64,000 nucleotides of DNA from NCBI RefSeq assembly GCF_005434975.1, contig NZ_SKCJ01000002.1, positions 62,001 through 126,000 on the forward strand, written 5' to 3'. This document shows positions 26,045 to 35,304 of the stretch, piece after piece; within the stretch, counting starts at the first letter, position 1, and each line of letters starts with the position of its first letter. The stretch comes from Parerythrobacter lutipelagi (GTDB lineage: Bacteria > Pseudomonadota > Alphaproteobacteria > Sphingomonadales > Sphingomonadaceae). The notes below the pieces were generated by a model. It had not been told where the DNA came from, searched no databases, and saw only the letters and a list, made by a program, of their open reading frames with translations. The translations under genes were made by a program, and so were the position numbers.

Positions 26045-27092
26045 TTCCGGGCCGGGCAGGCGGCGCGGTCGATTCACGCATGACCAGCGAGCCTTCTATG
26101 ACCAGCGGTTCATCGCCTGCCTTCGCGTTGCCGATCAGCAGTTCGACTGCACGCGATGCGGTTTCGGCAATTGGCTGGTCGACTGCCGTCAATGGCGGCT
26201 TCGTAAACCGGACCACTGGCGTGTTGTCGAAACTGATCAACGATAGGTTGTGCGGAATGGAAAGCCCCATTTCGCGGGCGACCTGCATCGCGCCGAGCGC
26301 CATCTGGTCGTTGCTCGCGAGGATGGCTGTTGGCGGTGACGATTGCTGGAGCAGTTTGCGAGCAGCACGAAGACCGGAATCGAAACCGAAATCACCTACT
26401 GCGTAGAGATCTTCAACATCGATCCCCGCATTGACCATTTCGCTGCGCCAGCCTTTTTCGCGCCGACCGCTCAGCGAATAGTCCGCCGGTCCCGCAATGA
26501 ACCCGATCCGCCGATGTCCGAGCTCCAGCAGATGTTGCGTAGCTTTGCGCGCGGAACCCTGGTCATCCATCGTCAGTGCGATGCCGGGTCCGCTGGCCCT
26601 CGTGCCGATCCGCGCAAAAGGAATGTGCCTCTCTGCCAGCAGCTTGGTGATCAAGGGGTTTTCGGAGTGGGGCGGGGTGAGAATCACGCCATCGGGCTGC
26701 AAAGCAGCGATCGCTGCGCCAAGTTCGCGTTCGACATGGTCGTTGTGCGTGTCGACCAGCTCGATGATCATGCGGTATCCGTACTCGGCGCATTTCAGCA
26801 TGCCGCCCAGAAGCATCTGGTCGACCCAGTCGCCGCCTTCGCGTTTGCGCCAGTCTGCAATGGTCCGCTCGCGATCATTGAGCGCCAGGATCAGATAGGA
26901 TTTCGCACCGCTCATCCGCTGGGCTGCAATCGACGGAACATAGCCGAGCTTCTCGATCGAAGCCTGAACACGCTCGCGCATTGCCGGGCGGACATTCGGC
27001 CCGTCGTTGATGACCCGGCTGACAGTCTGCAACGAAACACCTGCGTCGGCTGCTACGTGTTTGATGGTGACGGCCTGCCTGCGCCGCGCCAT
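26037..27092 (-). CDS. LacI-family transcriptional regulator (351 aa)
   Basis: ATG 27092 lies two bases after the GH16 stop, with GGGGGAA upstream. The HTH at residues ~7-30 (VTIKHVAADAGVSLQTVSRVIN) is followed by the hinge helix (YVPSIAAQRMSG) and a periplasmic-binding-protein-like sensor domain with YRMIIELVDTHND, GFIAGPADYSLSGRREKGW and FDNTPVVRFTKPPLTAVDQP. It lies between GH16 and the MFS gene in one operon, so it probably senses a glucan-derived sugar and controls the TTGnGAnCGTTCnCAA sites. A second LacI gene at 33172 is an alternative controller. Confidence 0.9.
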   Translation of the reverse strand: MARRRQAVTIKHVAADAGVSLQTVSRVINDGPNVRPAMRERVQASIEKLGYVPSIAAQRMSGAKSYLILALNDRERTIADWRKREGGDWVDQMLLGGMLKCAEYGYRMIIELVDTHNDHVERELGAAIAALQPDGVILTPPHSENPLITKLLAERHIPFARIGTRASGPGIALTMDDQGSARKATQHLLELGHRRIGFIAGPADYSLSGRREKGWRSEMVNAGIDVEDLYAVGDFGFDSGLRAARKLLQQSSPPTAILASNDQMALGAMQVAREMGLSIPHNLSLISFDNTPVVRFTKPPLTAVDQPIAETASRAVELLIGNAKAGDEPLVIEGSLVMRESTAPPARPGNE

Positions 27093-27094
27093 GA

Positions 27095-28117
27095 TTATTC
27101 CCCCTGCTTCGAAGCGCAATGGCGCTTCGCTGCCAGGTCGGGATTGCATTCCCACACCCGGACCCAGTCAACTTCCATGCGTTTCGGGAAGCCTGCCTCC
27201 GAAACACCGCCAAGCCCCCTTCCTTCAGGCAAACCGCCGCCAATCGCAAGGTTCAAGATGAGGTAGAACGGCTGGTCGAAGGGCGCTTTGGCATGCTGTG
27301 CATTGCCGCTCCACCAGTCGCCCGCTTGCTTGCGCGCAAAAACCACGCCGTCGAAAGTCCATTCGATAACGCCCGGTGCCCAGATGATTCCATATGTGTG
27401 GAACTGGCCGTCGAGTACCGCGGGTGCGTGTGTTTCCGTGCTGTTGAAGGCGTTGTCCGGCCATTCGCCGCCAAAGTGCAGGGTGCCCAGGATCGTATTC
27501 TCTCGTCCGCCCGGACATTCATCGCAATCAACGCCGAGGTTGACCGTCTCGAGAATGTCAATTTCGCCCGAGGCTGCCCAGCCGCCATAGGCATCGTCCT
27601 GCGGGAGCATCCAGATCGCCGGCCAGGTGCCTTGGCCTTGCGGGAAGCGGGCCGAGACTTCGATCCGCCCATAGCGCCAAGAGGCCTTACCCTTCGTGAC
27701 GAGCTTGGCCGAGGTGAATGGCTTGGTTGCCTGTGCATCGGCATCCGGAACACTGCCGCGCATATGGTCCGGCCAGGCTGCGCCGGTATGTTCTTGCCTC
27801 AGCGCGGTGATCACAAGCTTGCCATCTTCGAGCGATGCGTTGTCCGACCTGTCGACATAGCATTGCCGCTCTTCGTTGCCGCCGCCCCAGCAATCGGCCA
27901 CCAGGCTCCATTTTCCGGTGTCGATAAGAGCGCCGTCGAATTCATCCGACCAGACAAGGTCCCAGCCACTTTCAAGTGCGGGCATACGTCCCTCTCCCGG
28001 CGCGGGGAGCGATACCTGGTCGATGACCTCAGTCTGCTTGTCGCTCGTCAGAGAGTTTCCGCAAGCAGCGAGAAAGAATGCCAATACGGCAGCGAGAATT
28101 CGATTGATCGCAGGCAT
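27095..28117 (-). CDS. GH16 endo-beta-glucanase (laminarinase-like) lipoprotein (340 aa)
   Basis: ATG 28117 is preceded by GGCGGAG. A lipoprotein signal peptide carries lipobox FFLAACG. The catalytic domain spans ~60-335 and begins WDLVWSDEFDG, a standard GH16 opening. The active-site signature GEIDILETV (E-x-D-x-x-E) supplies nucleophile and acid/base. It is followed by HTYGIIWAPGVIEWTFDGV and ends WVRVWE, also standard. GH16 enzymes of this branch cleave beta-1,3 or mixed beta-glucans such as laminarin. With the GH3 enzyme, two importers and TonB receptor it forms a complete uptake and breakdown route. Confidence 0.9.
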   Translation of the reverse strand: MPAINRILAAVLAFFLAACGNSLTSDKQTEVIDQVSLPAPGEGRMPALESGWDLVWSDEFDGALIDTGKWSLVADCWGGGNEERQCYVDRSDNASLEDGKLVITALRQEHTGAAWPDHMRGSVPDADAQATKPFTSAKLVTKGKASWRYGRIEVSARFPQGQGTWPAIWMLPQDDAYGGWAASGEIDILETVNLGVDCDECPGGRENTILGTLHFGGEWPDNAFNSTETHAPAVLDGQFHTYGIIWAPGVIEWTFDGVVFARKQAGDWWSGNAQHAKAPFDQPFYLILNLAIGGGLPEGRGLGGVSEAGFPKRMEVDWVRVWECNPDLAAKRHCASKQGE

Positions 28118-28149
28118 TTCGCACTCCGCCCATATTCGGATTTCAATCG

Positions 28150-28185
28150 CAAACAAAAACGGGCCCCCGCACAAACGGGGGCCCG
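28150..28185 (-). terminator. Rho-independent terminator after TonB receptor gene
   Basis: A perfect 10-bp stem (CGGGCCCCCG / CGGGGGCCCG, 28160-28185) with a 6-base loop is followed on the minus strand by TTTTTGTTT. It lies 29 bp after the receptor stop. It should end or attenuate the receptor transcript, leaving GH16 and later genes at lower level or on their own promoter. Confidence 0.85.
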
Positions 28186-28213
28186 GAATTGCTACATCAC
28201 AGGCGGGCCGACC

Positions 28214-31200
28214 TTAGAAGTCGAAGCGCGCCAGGAAGGTGAAGCGGCGGTCATTGCGATAGGCCGAACGGATAATCCGGTTTCCATCGAAATCGACGAC
28301 CGAGCTGGTCTTGGTTACTTCGTCGAGCAGGTTGACGCCCTGGACACCGAGTTTGATCTGATCCGTGACAGAGAAGAAGATCGATGCGTCAAGCTGTCCG
28401 GTCGATTCGCCGTAAATCGGCGAGAACGGGAAGATCACGTCGCGCGGAGTCTGCAGGAAGTCCGACCGCCAGTTGTAGGCGGCACGGGCAGATACCGGGC
28501 CCTTCTCGTAGAACACTGTCGCATTGACCGTATGCTTGGAAACACCCGGCTGCGGCAATTCACCGAAGACATCGCCCGAACTGCTGAAGTCCTTCGAATC
28601 GATATAGGTGTAGGTCAGCTGCGTACCCAGTCCGTCGAGCGGAGCGGGAAGGAACTCGAACACGTCCTGATAGGCGAGCTCGACACCCTTCAGCTTCGCG
28701 GAGCCGAAGTTGATCGGACCGTTGACCTCGACATCGGTTGTGATGCCGCCTGGATCGGTGAAAGGCCGAACTGTCGGCCCGTCACCGAACAGGTTGTCGA
28801 ATTCCTTGTAGAAGAACGCGGCCGTAACCGAACCCACATCATCGAAATAATACTCGAGGCTGAGATCGTAGTTCCAGGATTCGATCGGCGTCAGCAAGCG
28901 GTTGCCGGTGAAGATCTGGAACAGCGGCCCTGTTTCGAGTGCCTGAGTCCCGGCTTGACGCAGATCCGTCGTGTTGTCGAAGATCGAACCACCGGTACGG
29001 AAGGCAGCGAGATCCGGGCGAGAGATGCCCTTCGACACTGCAAAGCGTGCCAGCAGACCGCCACCGAAGTCGAGCTTGACGTTGGCGCTCGGCAACCAGT
29101 TGTCGAAGTTGATGTTCTCACTGTCGTCAATCACCGCGCCGGTGAACGTTGCCGCAAACTCCGCCTTGCGAGCGTCGGAAAGCGAGCAGTATCCTGGGAG
29201 CTGCTGGTTCGGTTGTTGCTGTTGGGCATTGTTACAGGCGGCGTTGATCTCAGCCACGGAGACCCGATTGTTGCCGTCCGTATCGAAGAAGTTCGCGAAG
29301 GGGAAATTGATCTCGCCTTCGGTCCGAACAGTCGTGTCGACATAGCGCAGGCCGATATTGCCCGACAGTTCCCAGCCATTGCTGAAGTCGCTGCCGAAAT
29401 CGAACCGGGCGTAGAACGCATTGGTCGATTCTTCGACGTCGGAAATTTCGCCCGGCAGGAAGTTCGTGCCGTCGACAAGGCCATTGCGCTGGCTGATCGT
29501 GCCGTATGGGTTCGGGGTCAGCGTGAACGCGTTGATATCATCGGCGACCTGATCGACGGTTCCGTTGAGATATTCGTCGACTAGATTGTCGCCGCCGAAG
29601 AAGAAGGCAGAACCGTTGCCGAGTGGAATTGGCACGTTGCCGCGCTGGAAGTTGTCCCCGAACGGATTACGGATTTGCGCGCTTTCCGGGAAGTCGAAGA
29701 CATAGGCGCCGCCACATCCGAAACGCTGGAAGTCCTGGCAGTTCCAGTTGCCGCCGCGACCGGTCCACGGTGCACCAAGGTTGCCCCAGTTCGAGAAGTT
29801 CGCACTGCGGGTGATACGCTCACGGTCGGCAAACCGGGCGCCGAATTTGGCGGTCCGCAGGAAGCCGGTGTCGCTGACGTCGTATTCGGCGTCAAACCGC
29901 ATCGAGGTGAGCTCACCTTCGTTGCGGACCTGATTGTCGAGCAGGAACCAATAGAAGGTCGCTGACGGATCATTGAAGTAGCCGGTCGAATCGCCCTGCG
30001 TGGTCGGCTCGAAGAACTGCACCTGCGGCGTGCCGCTGGTGTTGTCGATGAACAGGTCCGTGTAGGTCTGCATCGCGGAGATGAAGCCGTCTTCGGTACG
30101 GTCGGACTTGATGTGCTGAACTTCGAAATTGAAGCGCAGGCGATCTGTCGGAGCAAGGTCGATGTCGATCGAGAAATCCTCGGTCGTTGCTTCGTCTTCA
30201 CGCTGGAAGCGCAGCAATTCGGTCGGAATCCCGAAGCCGCCATTGAACGGCTGGAATTGCGTCAGATTGCCGCTCTGGAAGATGCCGTTCTCGAACGTCG
30301 GCGTGGTGCCGGCGACCGGGACGGGGAACAGGTTGTCGTCATTGACGAGCGCCAGCACGGCGAACTCATCCAGCGCACCCTGCGTTTCAGCACGCAGGTA
30401 CTCGAGAGTGACCAGCGCGCTGCCGTCATTGCTTTCCCACTGCGCAACACCGGAATAGGCTTGGCGGTCACGTTCGAGGGTGGTTGTGCGGACGCCGGCG
30501 CCCTTCGGCACGACGACCGAATTGGCTGGCGGGAAATTCGTGGCGTCAAAATTGGGGTTGCCGAAATAGCCGCCCGAATTGACATTGGCGACGCGAAAAC
30601 ACGCTCCGTCAAGCGTATCGGCGCGGTAGCAAGGATCGGTCAGCTGCGAGGCGTCCGTGCGCGTCACGAGCTCTTGCTGGGCATAACCGAACTGGATTCC
30701 GAAGGTGCCGACATCCGTGTTCCAGGTGTTGGAAACAAGGCCGGAGAAACCGGGCGACCATTCTTCCGCCATGTCGCCGACATTGACTTCGACCGTACCG
30801 GCGATGTGGAAACCATCTTGATCAAGCGGCTTGCGGGTGACGAGATTGACGAGGCCCGAAATATTGCCTTCGATCATGTCGGCGCTGACATTCTTGTAGA
30901 TTTCGACGCGGCCGAGCAGCTCTGGCGAAACATCGTTGAACGACAGGGTGCGTCCGCCATTGGCCGAGAAGATGTCGCGCCCGTTCAGGTTCGAAAGAAC
31001 ATAGGGCAGGCCGCGAATGATCACGTTGGACCCTTCGACCGAGAAGCGGTCGGGATCGTCACGCTGTTCGAAGCGCGAGATGTTTACGCCGGGTACGCGT
31101 TGCAGCGCTTCGGCGACCGAGCGGTCGGCCAGCGCGCCAATGTCTTCCGCAGTAATAACGTCGACGACGGTGTCTGCGTTTTCCTTGAAATCCTGCGCGG

Positions 31201-31402
31201 ATTCAAGCGAAGCGCGATAGCCGCTGACGATAATCGCACCGTCATCCGCAGTCGCGTCTTCAGTCGCATCAGTGTCGGCAGGGGCCTCCTGCGCTGCGGC
31301 AGGCGTACCAAGCGCAAGGCAGATTGCCAGGCTTGATGCGGTGCCAAGCGCCCAGTTACGCTTGCCCGATTCGGATTCTAAAGTGCGGAAATTGCGAGTC
31401 AC
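28214..31402 (-). CDS. TonB-dependent outer-membrane receptor (about 1062 aa)
   Basis: The start is uncertain: ATG 31414 has no ribosome site, whereas GTG 31402 has GGAGGGG at good spacing, so the GTG is preferred. The signal peptide ends LGTPAAAQEA. After an acidic linker comes the TonB-box-like GAIIVSG, then a plug domain (VVDVITAEDIGALADRSVAEALQRVPGV as consecutive pieces; IRGLPYVLSNLNGRD). A large barrel follows and ends FLARFDF, with the terminal Phe needed for outer-membrane insertion. It belongs to the large carbohydrate-type TonB receptors of Caulobacter, sphingomonads and xanthomonads. With GH16/GH3 behind it, a beta-glucan oligosaccharide is the likely cargo. Confidence 0.9.
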   Translation of the reverse strand: MTRNFRTLESESGKRNWALGTASSLAICLALGTPAAAQEAPADTDATEDATADDGAIIVSGYRASLESAQDFKENADTVVDVITAEDIGALADRSVAEALQRVPGVNISRFEQRDDPDRFSVEGSNVIIRGLPYVLSNLNGRDIFSANGGRTLSFNDVSPELLGRVEIYKNVSADMIEGNISGLVNLVTRKPLDQDGFHIAGTVEVNVGDMAEEWSPGFSGLVSNTWNTDVGTFGIQFGYAQQELVTRTDASQLTDPCYRADTLDGACFRVANVNSGGYFGNPNFDATNFPPANSVVVPKGAGVRTTTLERDRQAYSGVAQWESNDGSALVTLEYLRAETQGALDEFAVLALVNDDNLFPVPVAGTTPTFENGIFQSGNLTQFQPFNGGFGIPTELLRFQREDEATTEDFSIDIDLAPTDRLRFNFEVQHIKSDRTEDGFISAMQTYTDLFIDNTSGTPQVQFFEPTTQGDSTGYFNDPSATFYWFLLDNQVRNEGELTSMRFDAEYDVSDTGFLRTAKFGARFADRERITRSANFSNWGNLGAPWTGRGGNWNCQDFQRFGCGGAYVFDFPESAQIRNPFGDNFQRGNVPIPLGNGSAFFFGGDNLVDEYLNGTVDQVADDINAFTLTPNPYGTISQRNGLVDGTNFLPGEISDVEESTNAFYARFDFGSDFSNGWELSGNIGLRYVDTTVRTEGEINFPFANFFDTDGNNRVSVAEINAACNNAQQQQPNQQLPGYCSLSDARKAEFAATFTGAVIDDSENINFDNWLPSANVKLDFGGGLLARFAVSKGISRPDLAAFRTGGSIFDNTTDLRQAGTQALETGPLFQIFTGNRLLTPIESWNYDLSLEYYFDDVGSVTAAFFYKEFDNLFGDGPTVRPFTDPGGITTDVEVNGPINFGSAKLKGVELAYQDVFEFLPAPLDGLGTQLTYTYIDSKDFSSSGDVFGELPQPGVSKHTVNATVFYEKGPVSARAAYNWRSDFLQTPRDVIFPFSPIYGESTGQLDASIFFSVTDQIKLGVQGVNLLDEVTKTSSVVDFDGNRIIRSAYRNDRRFTFLARFDF

Positions 31403-31455
31403 ATACCCCTCCATCGCGTAAAATTCTTGTATTCTCGGTCTGCGCCTAACCCTGA

Positions 31456-31493
31456 TTGGGAGCGTTCACAACCATAAAAATGAACGTTCACAA
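31456..31493. promoter_or_regulatory. Paired LacI-type operators between receptor and halogenase genes
   Basis: Two sites share CGTTCACAA exactly 22 bp apart: TTGGGAGCGTTCACAA at 31456-31471 and AAATGAACGTTCACAA at 31478-31493 (containing the perfect dyad TGAACGTTCA). They lie about 55-90 bp upstream of the receptor start and 110-150 bp upstream of the divergent halogenase gene. The first matches the GH3 operator at 24754 in 14 of 16 positions. Two-turn spacing would allow side-by-side binding and control of both directions. Confidence 0.6.
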
Positions 31494-31604
31494 TTTGACT
31501 TGCCAGTGTTAGAAGTCTGCAACACTTTCCTCCGGGCCCGCCTCTTGCGGGCAGAGCGGAATCGGGCTTCAAGGCCATCGGGTTAAACCGGAACAGGAAC
31601 AGGC

Positions 31605-33110
31605 ATGGCGATTGAACGCATTATTATAGTCGGCGGCGGTACAGCGGGATGGATGGCGGCTGCCACGCTGAGCCGCCTGAAAACCGGGCGCGATGTGGAA
31701 ATCATCCTCGTCGAGTCCGAACAGATCGGCACGGTTGGCGTTGGTGAAGCGACGATCCCTCCGTTTGTCGATTTCAACCGGCTGCTGGAACTTGGCGAGG
31801 CGGAGATGCTCTCTGCGGTGCAGGGCACCTTCAAGCTTGGCATTCAGTTCATCAACTGGGGCAAGCTCGGCGACAGCTATATCCACCCGTTCGGCAATTA
31901 CGGCTACGAAATCGAAGGTGTTTCCTTCCATCACGTGTGGCACAAATACCGTCAGGCCGGGGACAAGCGGCCAATCCAGGTCTTCAATGTCGAGACCATG
32001 GCTGCTCATTTCGGCAAGTTTGCCCGCACGGAAGATTATCAGCGCGACGATCTGCCGCCGGTCAATTACGCTTATCACATCGATGCCACCGCGTACGCGC
32101 AGTTCCTGCGCAAATACGCCGAAAAGCGCGGCGTCGTGCGCCGTGAAGGCCGGGTGGCCGATGTCACACTGGATAGCGAGAGCGGCTATGTCGCATCGCT
32201 GACAATGGACGATGACGCCGTGATCGAAGGCGACCTGTTTATCGATTGCTCCGGTTTCAGAGGGCTGCTGATCGAACAGGCGCTGGAAACCGGATATGAC
32301 GACTGGTCGCATTATCTTCCTTGCAACCGTGCGGTCGCTTTGCCGTGCAACCGCGATGATGGCGGCCCGCCGCCGCCGTACACCCGCGCCATGGCCCATT
32401 CAGCGGGCTGGCAGTGGCAGGTTCCGCTCCAGACGCGCAACGGCAACGGTCACGTCTATTGCAGCGAATATATGGAAGCGGACGAAGCGCACGACATTCT
32501 GGTCAAACATATGGCCGGCAAGCCAACTGCCGAGCCGAATTTCCTGCGTTTCGTCACCGGACGGCGCAAGAAGTTCTGGAACAAGAATGTGATCGCGCTC
32601 GGCCTTTCCGCCGGATTCATGGAGCCGCTGGAGTCGACATCGATCCATCTGGTCAACACCGGCATCAACAAGCTTGTCGCGCTGCTTTCGCTGGACGGGA
32701 TTACTCAGGCGCAGGAAGACGCCTTCAATCGTCTCACCGGCAAGGAATATGACAAGATCCGCGACTTCCTGATCCTGCACTACAAGGCGACAGCTCGCGA
32801 CGACTCCGAGTTCTGGAATTATTGCCGGACCATGGACGTGCCCGACAGCCTGACCGAGAAGATGGACTTGTTTCGCAGCAACGGCCAGATTTTCCGCGAG
32901 GACGACGAGCTGTTTACTGAAACAAGCTGGGCAGCGGTCATGATGGGACAGGGGGTCCAGATGGGCGGCCACAATGCGATGGCCGACACGTTGGGCAGCA
33001 TGGAGCTGAAGAAGGAAGTCGACGAGATCGAACGCTCGATCCGCTTCCTGGTCCAGCACATGCCGAACCATGCAGACTATCTGGCCAAGTACTGTCCGGC
33101 TTCAATGTAG
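31605..33110 (+). CDS. Tryptophan-halogenase family flavoenzyme (501 aa)
   Basis: FAD-dependent protein with the N-terminal dinucleotide motif IIIVGGGTAGWMAAATLS (6-23). The candidate catalytic lysine lies in FKLGIQFINWG near 78, and GWQWQVPLQ corresponds to the halogenase WxWxIP motif with Val for Ile. The PLES segment in GFMEPLESTSIHL supplies the conserved Glu and Ser near the active site. Genes of this type recur beside TonB receptors and LacI regulators in Caulobacterales, sphingomonads and xanthomonads; one such protein, BrvH, was shown to brominate free indole. The natural substrate in sugar-uptake loci is unknown. It is divergent from the receptor and shares its operator region. Confidence 0.85.
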   Translation: MAIERIIIVGGGTAGWMAAATLSRLKTGRDVEIILVESEQIGTVGVGEATIPPFVDFNRLLELGEAEMLSAVQGTFKLGIQFINWGKLGDSYIHPFGNYGYEIEGVSFHHVWHKYRQAGDKRPIQVFNVETMAAHFGKFARTEDYQRDDLPPVNYAYHIDATAYAQFLRKYAEKRGVVRREGRVADVTLDSESGYVASLTMDDDAVIEGDLFIDCSGFRGLLIEQALETGYDDWSHYLPCNRAVALPCNRDDGGPPPPYTRAMAHSAGWQWQVPLQTRNGNGHVYCSEYMEADEAHDILVKHMAGKPTAEPNFLRFVTGRRKKFWNKNVIALGLSAGFMEPLESTSIHLVNTGINKLVALLSLDGITQAQEDAFNRLTGKEYDKIRDFLILHYKATARDDSEFWNYCRTMDVPDSLTEKMDLFRSNGQIFREDDELFTETSWAAVMMGQGVQMGGHNAMADTLGSMELKKEVDEIERSIRFLVQHMPNHADYLAKYCPASM

Positions 33111-33171
33111 GTGCGGGTCTTGCATTCTCGGCGCAAGCGGGTGATTGGCCTGTGGAACGCCGGGAGAGGGC

Positions 33172-34197
33172 ATGACACGAACAACTGCGCCACACCGCGT
33201 CACTTCGTTTGACGTTGCCGCCGAAGCCGGTGTCAGCCAGTCGACCGTTTCGCGCGCTCTGGCAGGATCCAGCGCGATAACCGAGGAAACGCGTGCGAAG
33301 GTCGTCGCGGCGGCGGAAAAGCTGGGATATGTCGTCGATGCGCGGGCTGCGATGCTGCGCCGGGGCCAAACCGGAACCATTGCCGTGGTGATGATCTGCC
33401 GCAGGGAAACGGCGGTGTCGGACATCAACCCGTTCTATTTCTCGCTGCTTGGATCGGTCAGCGCTGCGGCTGCGGAGGCGGGTTATGAAACACTGGTCTC
33501 TTTCCAGTCGGATCCGGAATCGCTTTCCGGTCGATATCAGGAGCGCGGTCAGGCCGATGGCGTGATTGTAATCGGCACGACCACCAATGATGCAGCATGG
33601 GCCTATTTTCGCGAGCTGGACGATCGGGGCGCTACGCTGACGTTCTGGAGTTCGCCCTACGAAGACATCGAATGGGTGCGGTCGGACAACTTCGAAGGCG
33701 GTCAGATCGCGACCCATAGTTTGCTCGAAGCCGGGTATCGCAAGATCGTGCATGTCGGCACGACCACTTCACCTCACCGCCAGTTCGCCGAGCGTTACGA
33801 AGGGTATGCGGCGGCGATGGAGAAAGCCGGACTTGAGCCGCAACTCGAAGCGATCGACGAATCCGACAGCCGGGAAGAGCAGGGCCGCAAGGCGGTATCT
33901 TCACTGATCGACGCAGGCATTGAATTCGACGCGTTGTTCGTGGCGAATGACAATATTGCGCTGGGCGCTCTGGAGGAGCTTGCCAGGCGCGGCATTGCCG
34001 TGCCGGACCAGTGCGGCATTATCGGCTTCGATGGCATTCGTGCCGGTTCATACAGCACGCCGCCTTTGACCAGTATCGAACCGGATTTTGAAATCGCAGG
34101 TAGCATGCTGGTGCGCAGTGTCCTTGGCGACAAGCGCAGCCCGGACGAGCGGCGTGTTCCGGTTCATTTGCTAAGCAGGGGCAGCGTCAGGGCCTGA
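33172..34197 (+). CDS. Second LacI-family regulator (341 aa)
   Basis: ATG 33172 has GGGAGAGG directly upstream. The HTH is at ~11-32 (SFDVAAEAGVSQSTVSRALAG), then a hinge helix and a sugar-binding-type sensor domain (PFYFSLLGSVSAAAAEAGYE; DGVIVIGTTTND; FVANDNIALGALEEL; IIGFDGIRAGSYSTPPLTSIE). It follows the halogenase by 61 bp on the same strand, probably co-transcribed. It overlaps the convergent aldo/keto reductase gene by 11 bp. Having two LacI regulators in one locus suggests either two inducers or separate control of halogenase and hydrolase arms. Confidence 0.9.
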   Translation: MTRTTAPHRVTSFDVAAEAGVSQSTVSRALAGSSAITEETRAKVVAAAEKLGYVVDARAAMLRRGQTGTIAVVMICRRETAVSDINPFYFSLLGSVSAAAAEAGYETLVSFQSDPESLSGRYQERGQADGVIVIGTTTNDAAWAYFRELDDRGATLTFWSSPYEDIEWVRSDNFEGGQIATHSLLEAGYRKIVHVGTTTSPHRQFAERYEGYAAAMEKAGLEPQLEAIDESDSREEQGRKAVSSLIDAGIEFDALFVANDNIALGALEELARRGIAVPDQCGIIGFDGIRAGSYSTPPLTSIEPDFEIAGSMLVRSVLGDKRSPDERRVPVHLLSRGSVRA

Positions 34198-35206
34198 CTG
34201 TCACTTTCAGCTCTGCCGGGGGCATGGCGAACAAGCCCATGACCGGATGCGGCTGGTACGGTGCTTCGAGCTGTTTGATCTCGTCCTCGGTCAGATGGAG
34301 ATCGAGCGCCGCCACGGCATCGTCAATATGCTTCGCCTTCGTCGCGCCGATGATCGGGCTGGTCACTTCAGGCTTCTGCAACACCCATGCAAGCGCGATC
34401 TGAGCCATGGGTAGTCCACGCTGTTTTGCCACGGCTTCGACGGCTTCGACGATCTGCCGGTCATTCTCCTGCGTGCGGGCGTAAAGCGCTTTGCCCACCA
34501 GATCGCTTTCGGAGCGCTCTGTCGAGCTGTCCCACGGGCGGGTGAGCTTGCCGCGAGCAAGCGGGCTCCACGGCATGACGGCAATTTTCCGATCGGCGCA
34601 AAGTGGCAGCATTTCACGCTCTTCTTCGCGGTAGAGCAGGTTGACGTAGTTCTGCATGGAGATGAATTGCCTGAGGCCGGCACTTTCCGCGAGATGCAGC
34701 ATTTTCTGGAATTGCCACGCATACATGCTGGAAGCGCCGACATAGCGGACTTTCCCGCTCCGAACGATGGCATCGAGAGTCTCGACGATTTCCTCCATCG
34801 GTGTGTTCGGGTCGAGCCGGTGGATCTGGTACAGGTCGATGTAATCGGTGCCGAGCCGCCGCAGACTGTCGTCGACCGCGTGGATCAGCGCCTTGGCCGA
34901 TAGTCCGCCGGTGTTGGGCGCCTGCCGCCAGCGGAAGAAGCCCTTGGTAGCGATCACGATCTCGTCGCGATTGGCCATTTCCTTCAGCAGCTTGCCGGTG
35001 AATTCCTCGCTCGATCGGCCAGAATAGGCGTTGGCGGTGTCGAAGAAATTGATCCCTGCTTCGAGCGCCTGGCGGAAAAACGGGCGCGAGCTTTCAAGGT
35101 CCATTGCCCAGTCGTGGCCTTCCTTGGCCGCATCGCCGAAACTCATGCAGCCGAGGCAGAGTTTCGAAACAGTAAGGCCGGTGTTCCCGAACTGGACATA
35201 TTGCAT
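34187..35206 (-). CDS. Aldo/keto reductase (339 aa)
   Basis: NADPH-dependent reductase of the AKR fold. ATG 35206 begins MQYVQFGNTGLTVSKLCLG, the family's usual first strands. The catalytic tetrad is visible: Asp and Tyr in FFDTANAYSGRS, Lys in IVIATKGFF, His in DLYQIHRLDPN. The C-terminal segments MPWSPLARGKLTR and SPIIGATKAKHIDDAVAAL match NADP-binding regions. It is divergent from the ArsR-methyltransferase gene across a 98-bp gap that holds a perfect 22-bp palindrome, so it may be under the same regulator. Substrate unknown. Confidence 0.88.
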   Translation of the reverse strand: MQYVQFGNTGLTVSKLCLGCMSFGDAAKEGHDWAMDLESSRPFFRQALEAGINFFDTANAYSGRSSEEFTGKLLKEMANRDEIVIATKGFFRWRQAPNTGGLSAKALIHAVDDSLRRLGTDYIDLYQIHRLDPNTPMEEIVETLDAIVRSGKVRYVGASSMYAWQFQKMLHLAESAGLRQFISMQNYVNLLYREEEREMLPLCADRKIAVMPWSPLARGKLTRPWDSSTERSESDLVGKALYARTQENDRQIVEAVEAVAKQRGLPMAQIALAWVLQKPEVTSPIIGATKAKHIDDAVAALDLHLTEDEIKQLEAPYQPHPVMGLFAMPPAELKVTVRP

Positions 35207-35272
35207 CGTCGATAGCTCCCTTTCGTGTTGGCATAGCCGAAGTAGCCGGACCTGCAACTGCGGCGCCTTGCA

Positions 35273-35294
35273 CATATAAAGAATTCTTTATATG
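35273..35294. promoter_or_regulatory. Perfect 22-bp palindrome, likely ArsR-type operator of methionine genes
   Basis: Arms CATATAAA and TTTATATG flank GAATTC, giving 22 bp of perfect two-fold symmetry, 10 bp before the ATG of the ArsR-methyltransferase fusion and 66 bp before the divergent reductase. ArsR-family repressors bind AT-rich dyads of this kind overlapping promoters. SahR, an ArsR-family regulator of methionine-cycle genes in Proteobacteria, is the obvious comparison; I recall a similar AAAGA..TCTTT core for it but cannot check here. Confidence 0.7.
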
Positions 35295-35304
35295 CCCTGC
35301 CAGA

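Noticed and set aside
27119-29584. An 821-codon plus-strand frame across GH16 and TonB receptor genes
   Set aside because: It crosses two well-supported genes and a strong terminator in the opposite direction; translation is Arg/Val-rich and featureless.
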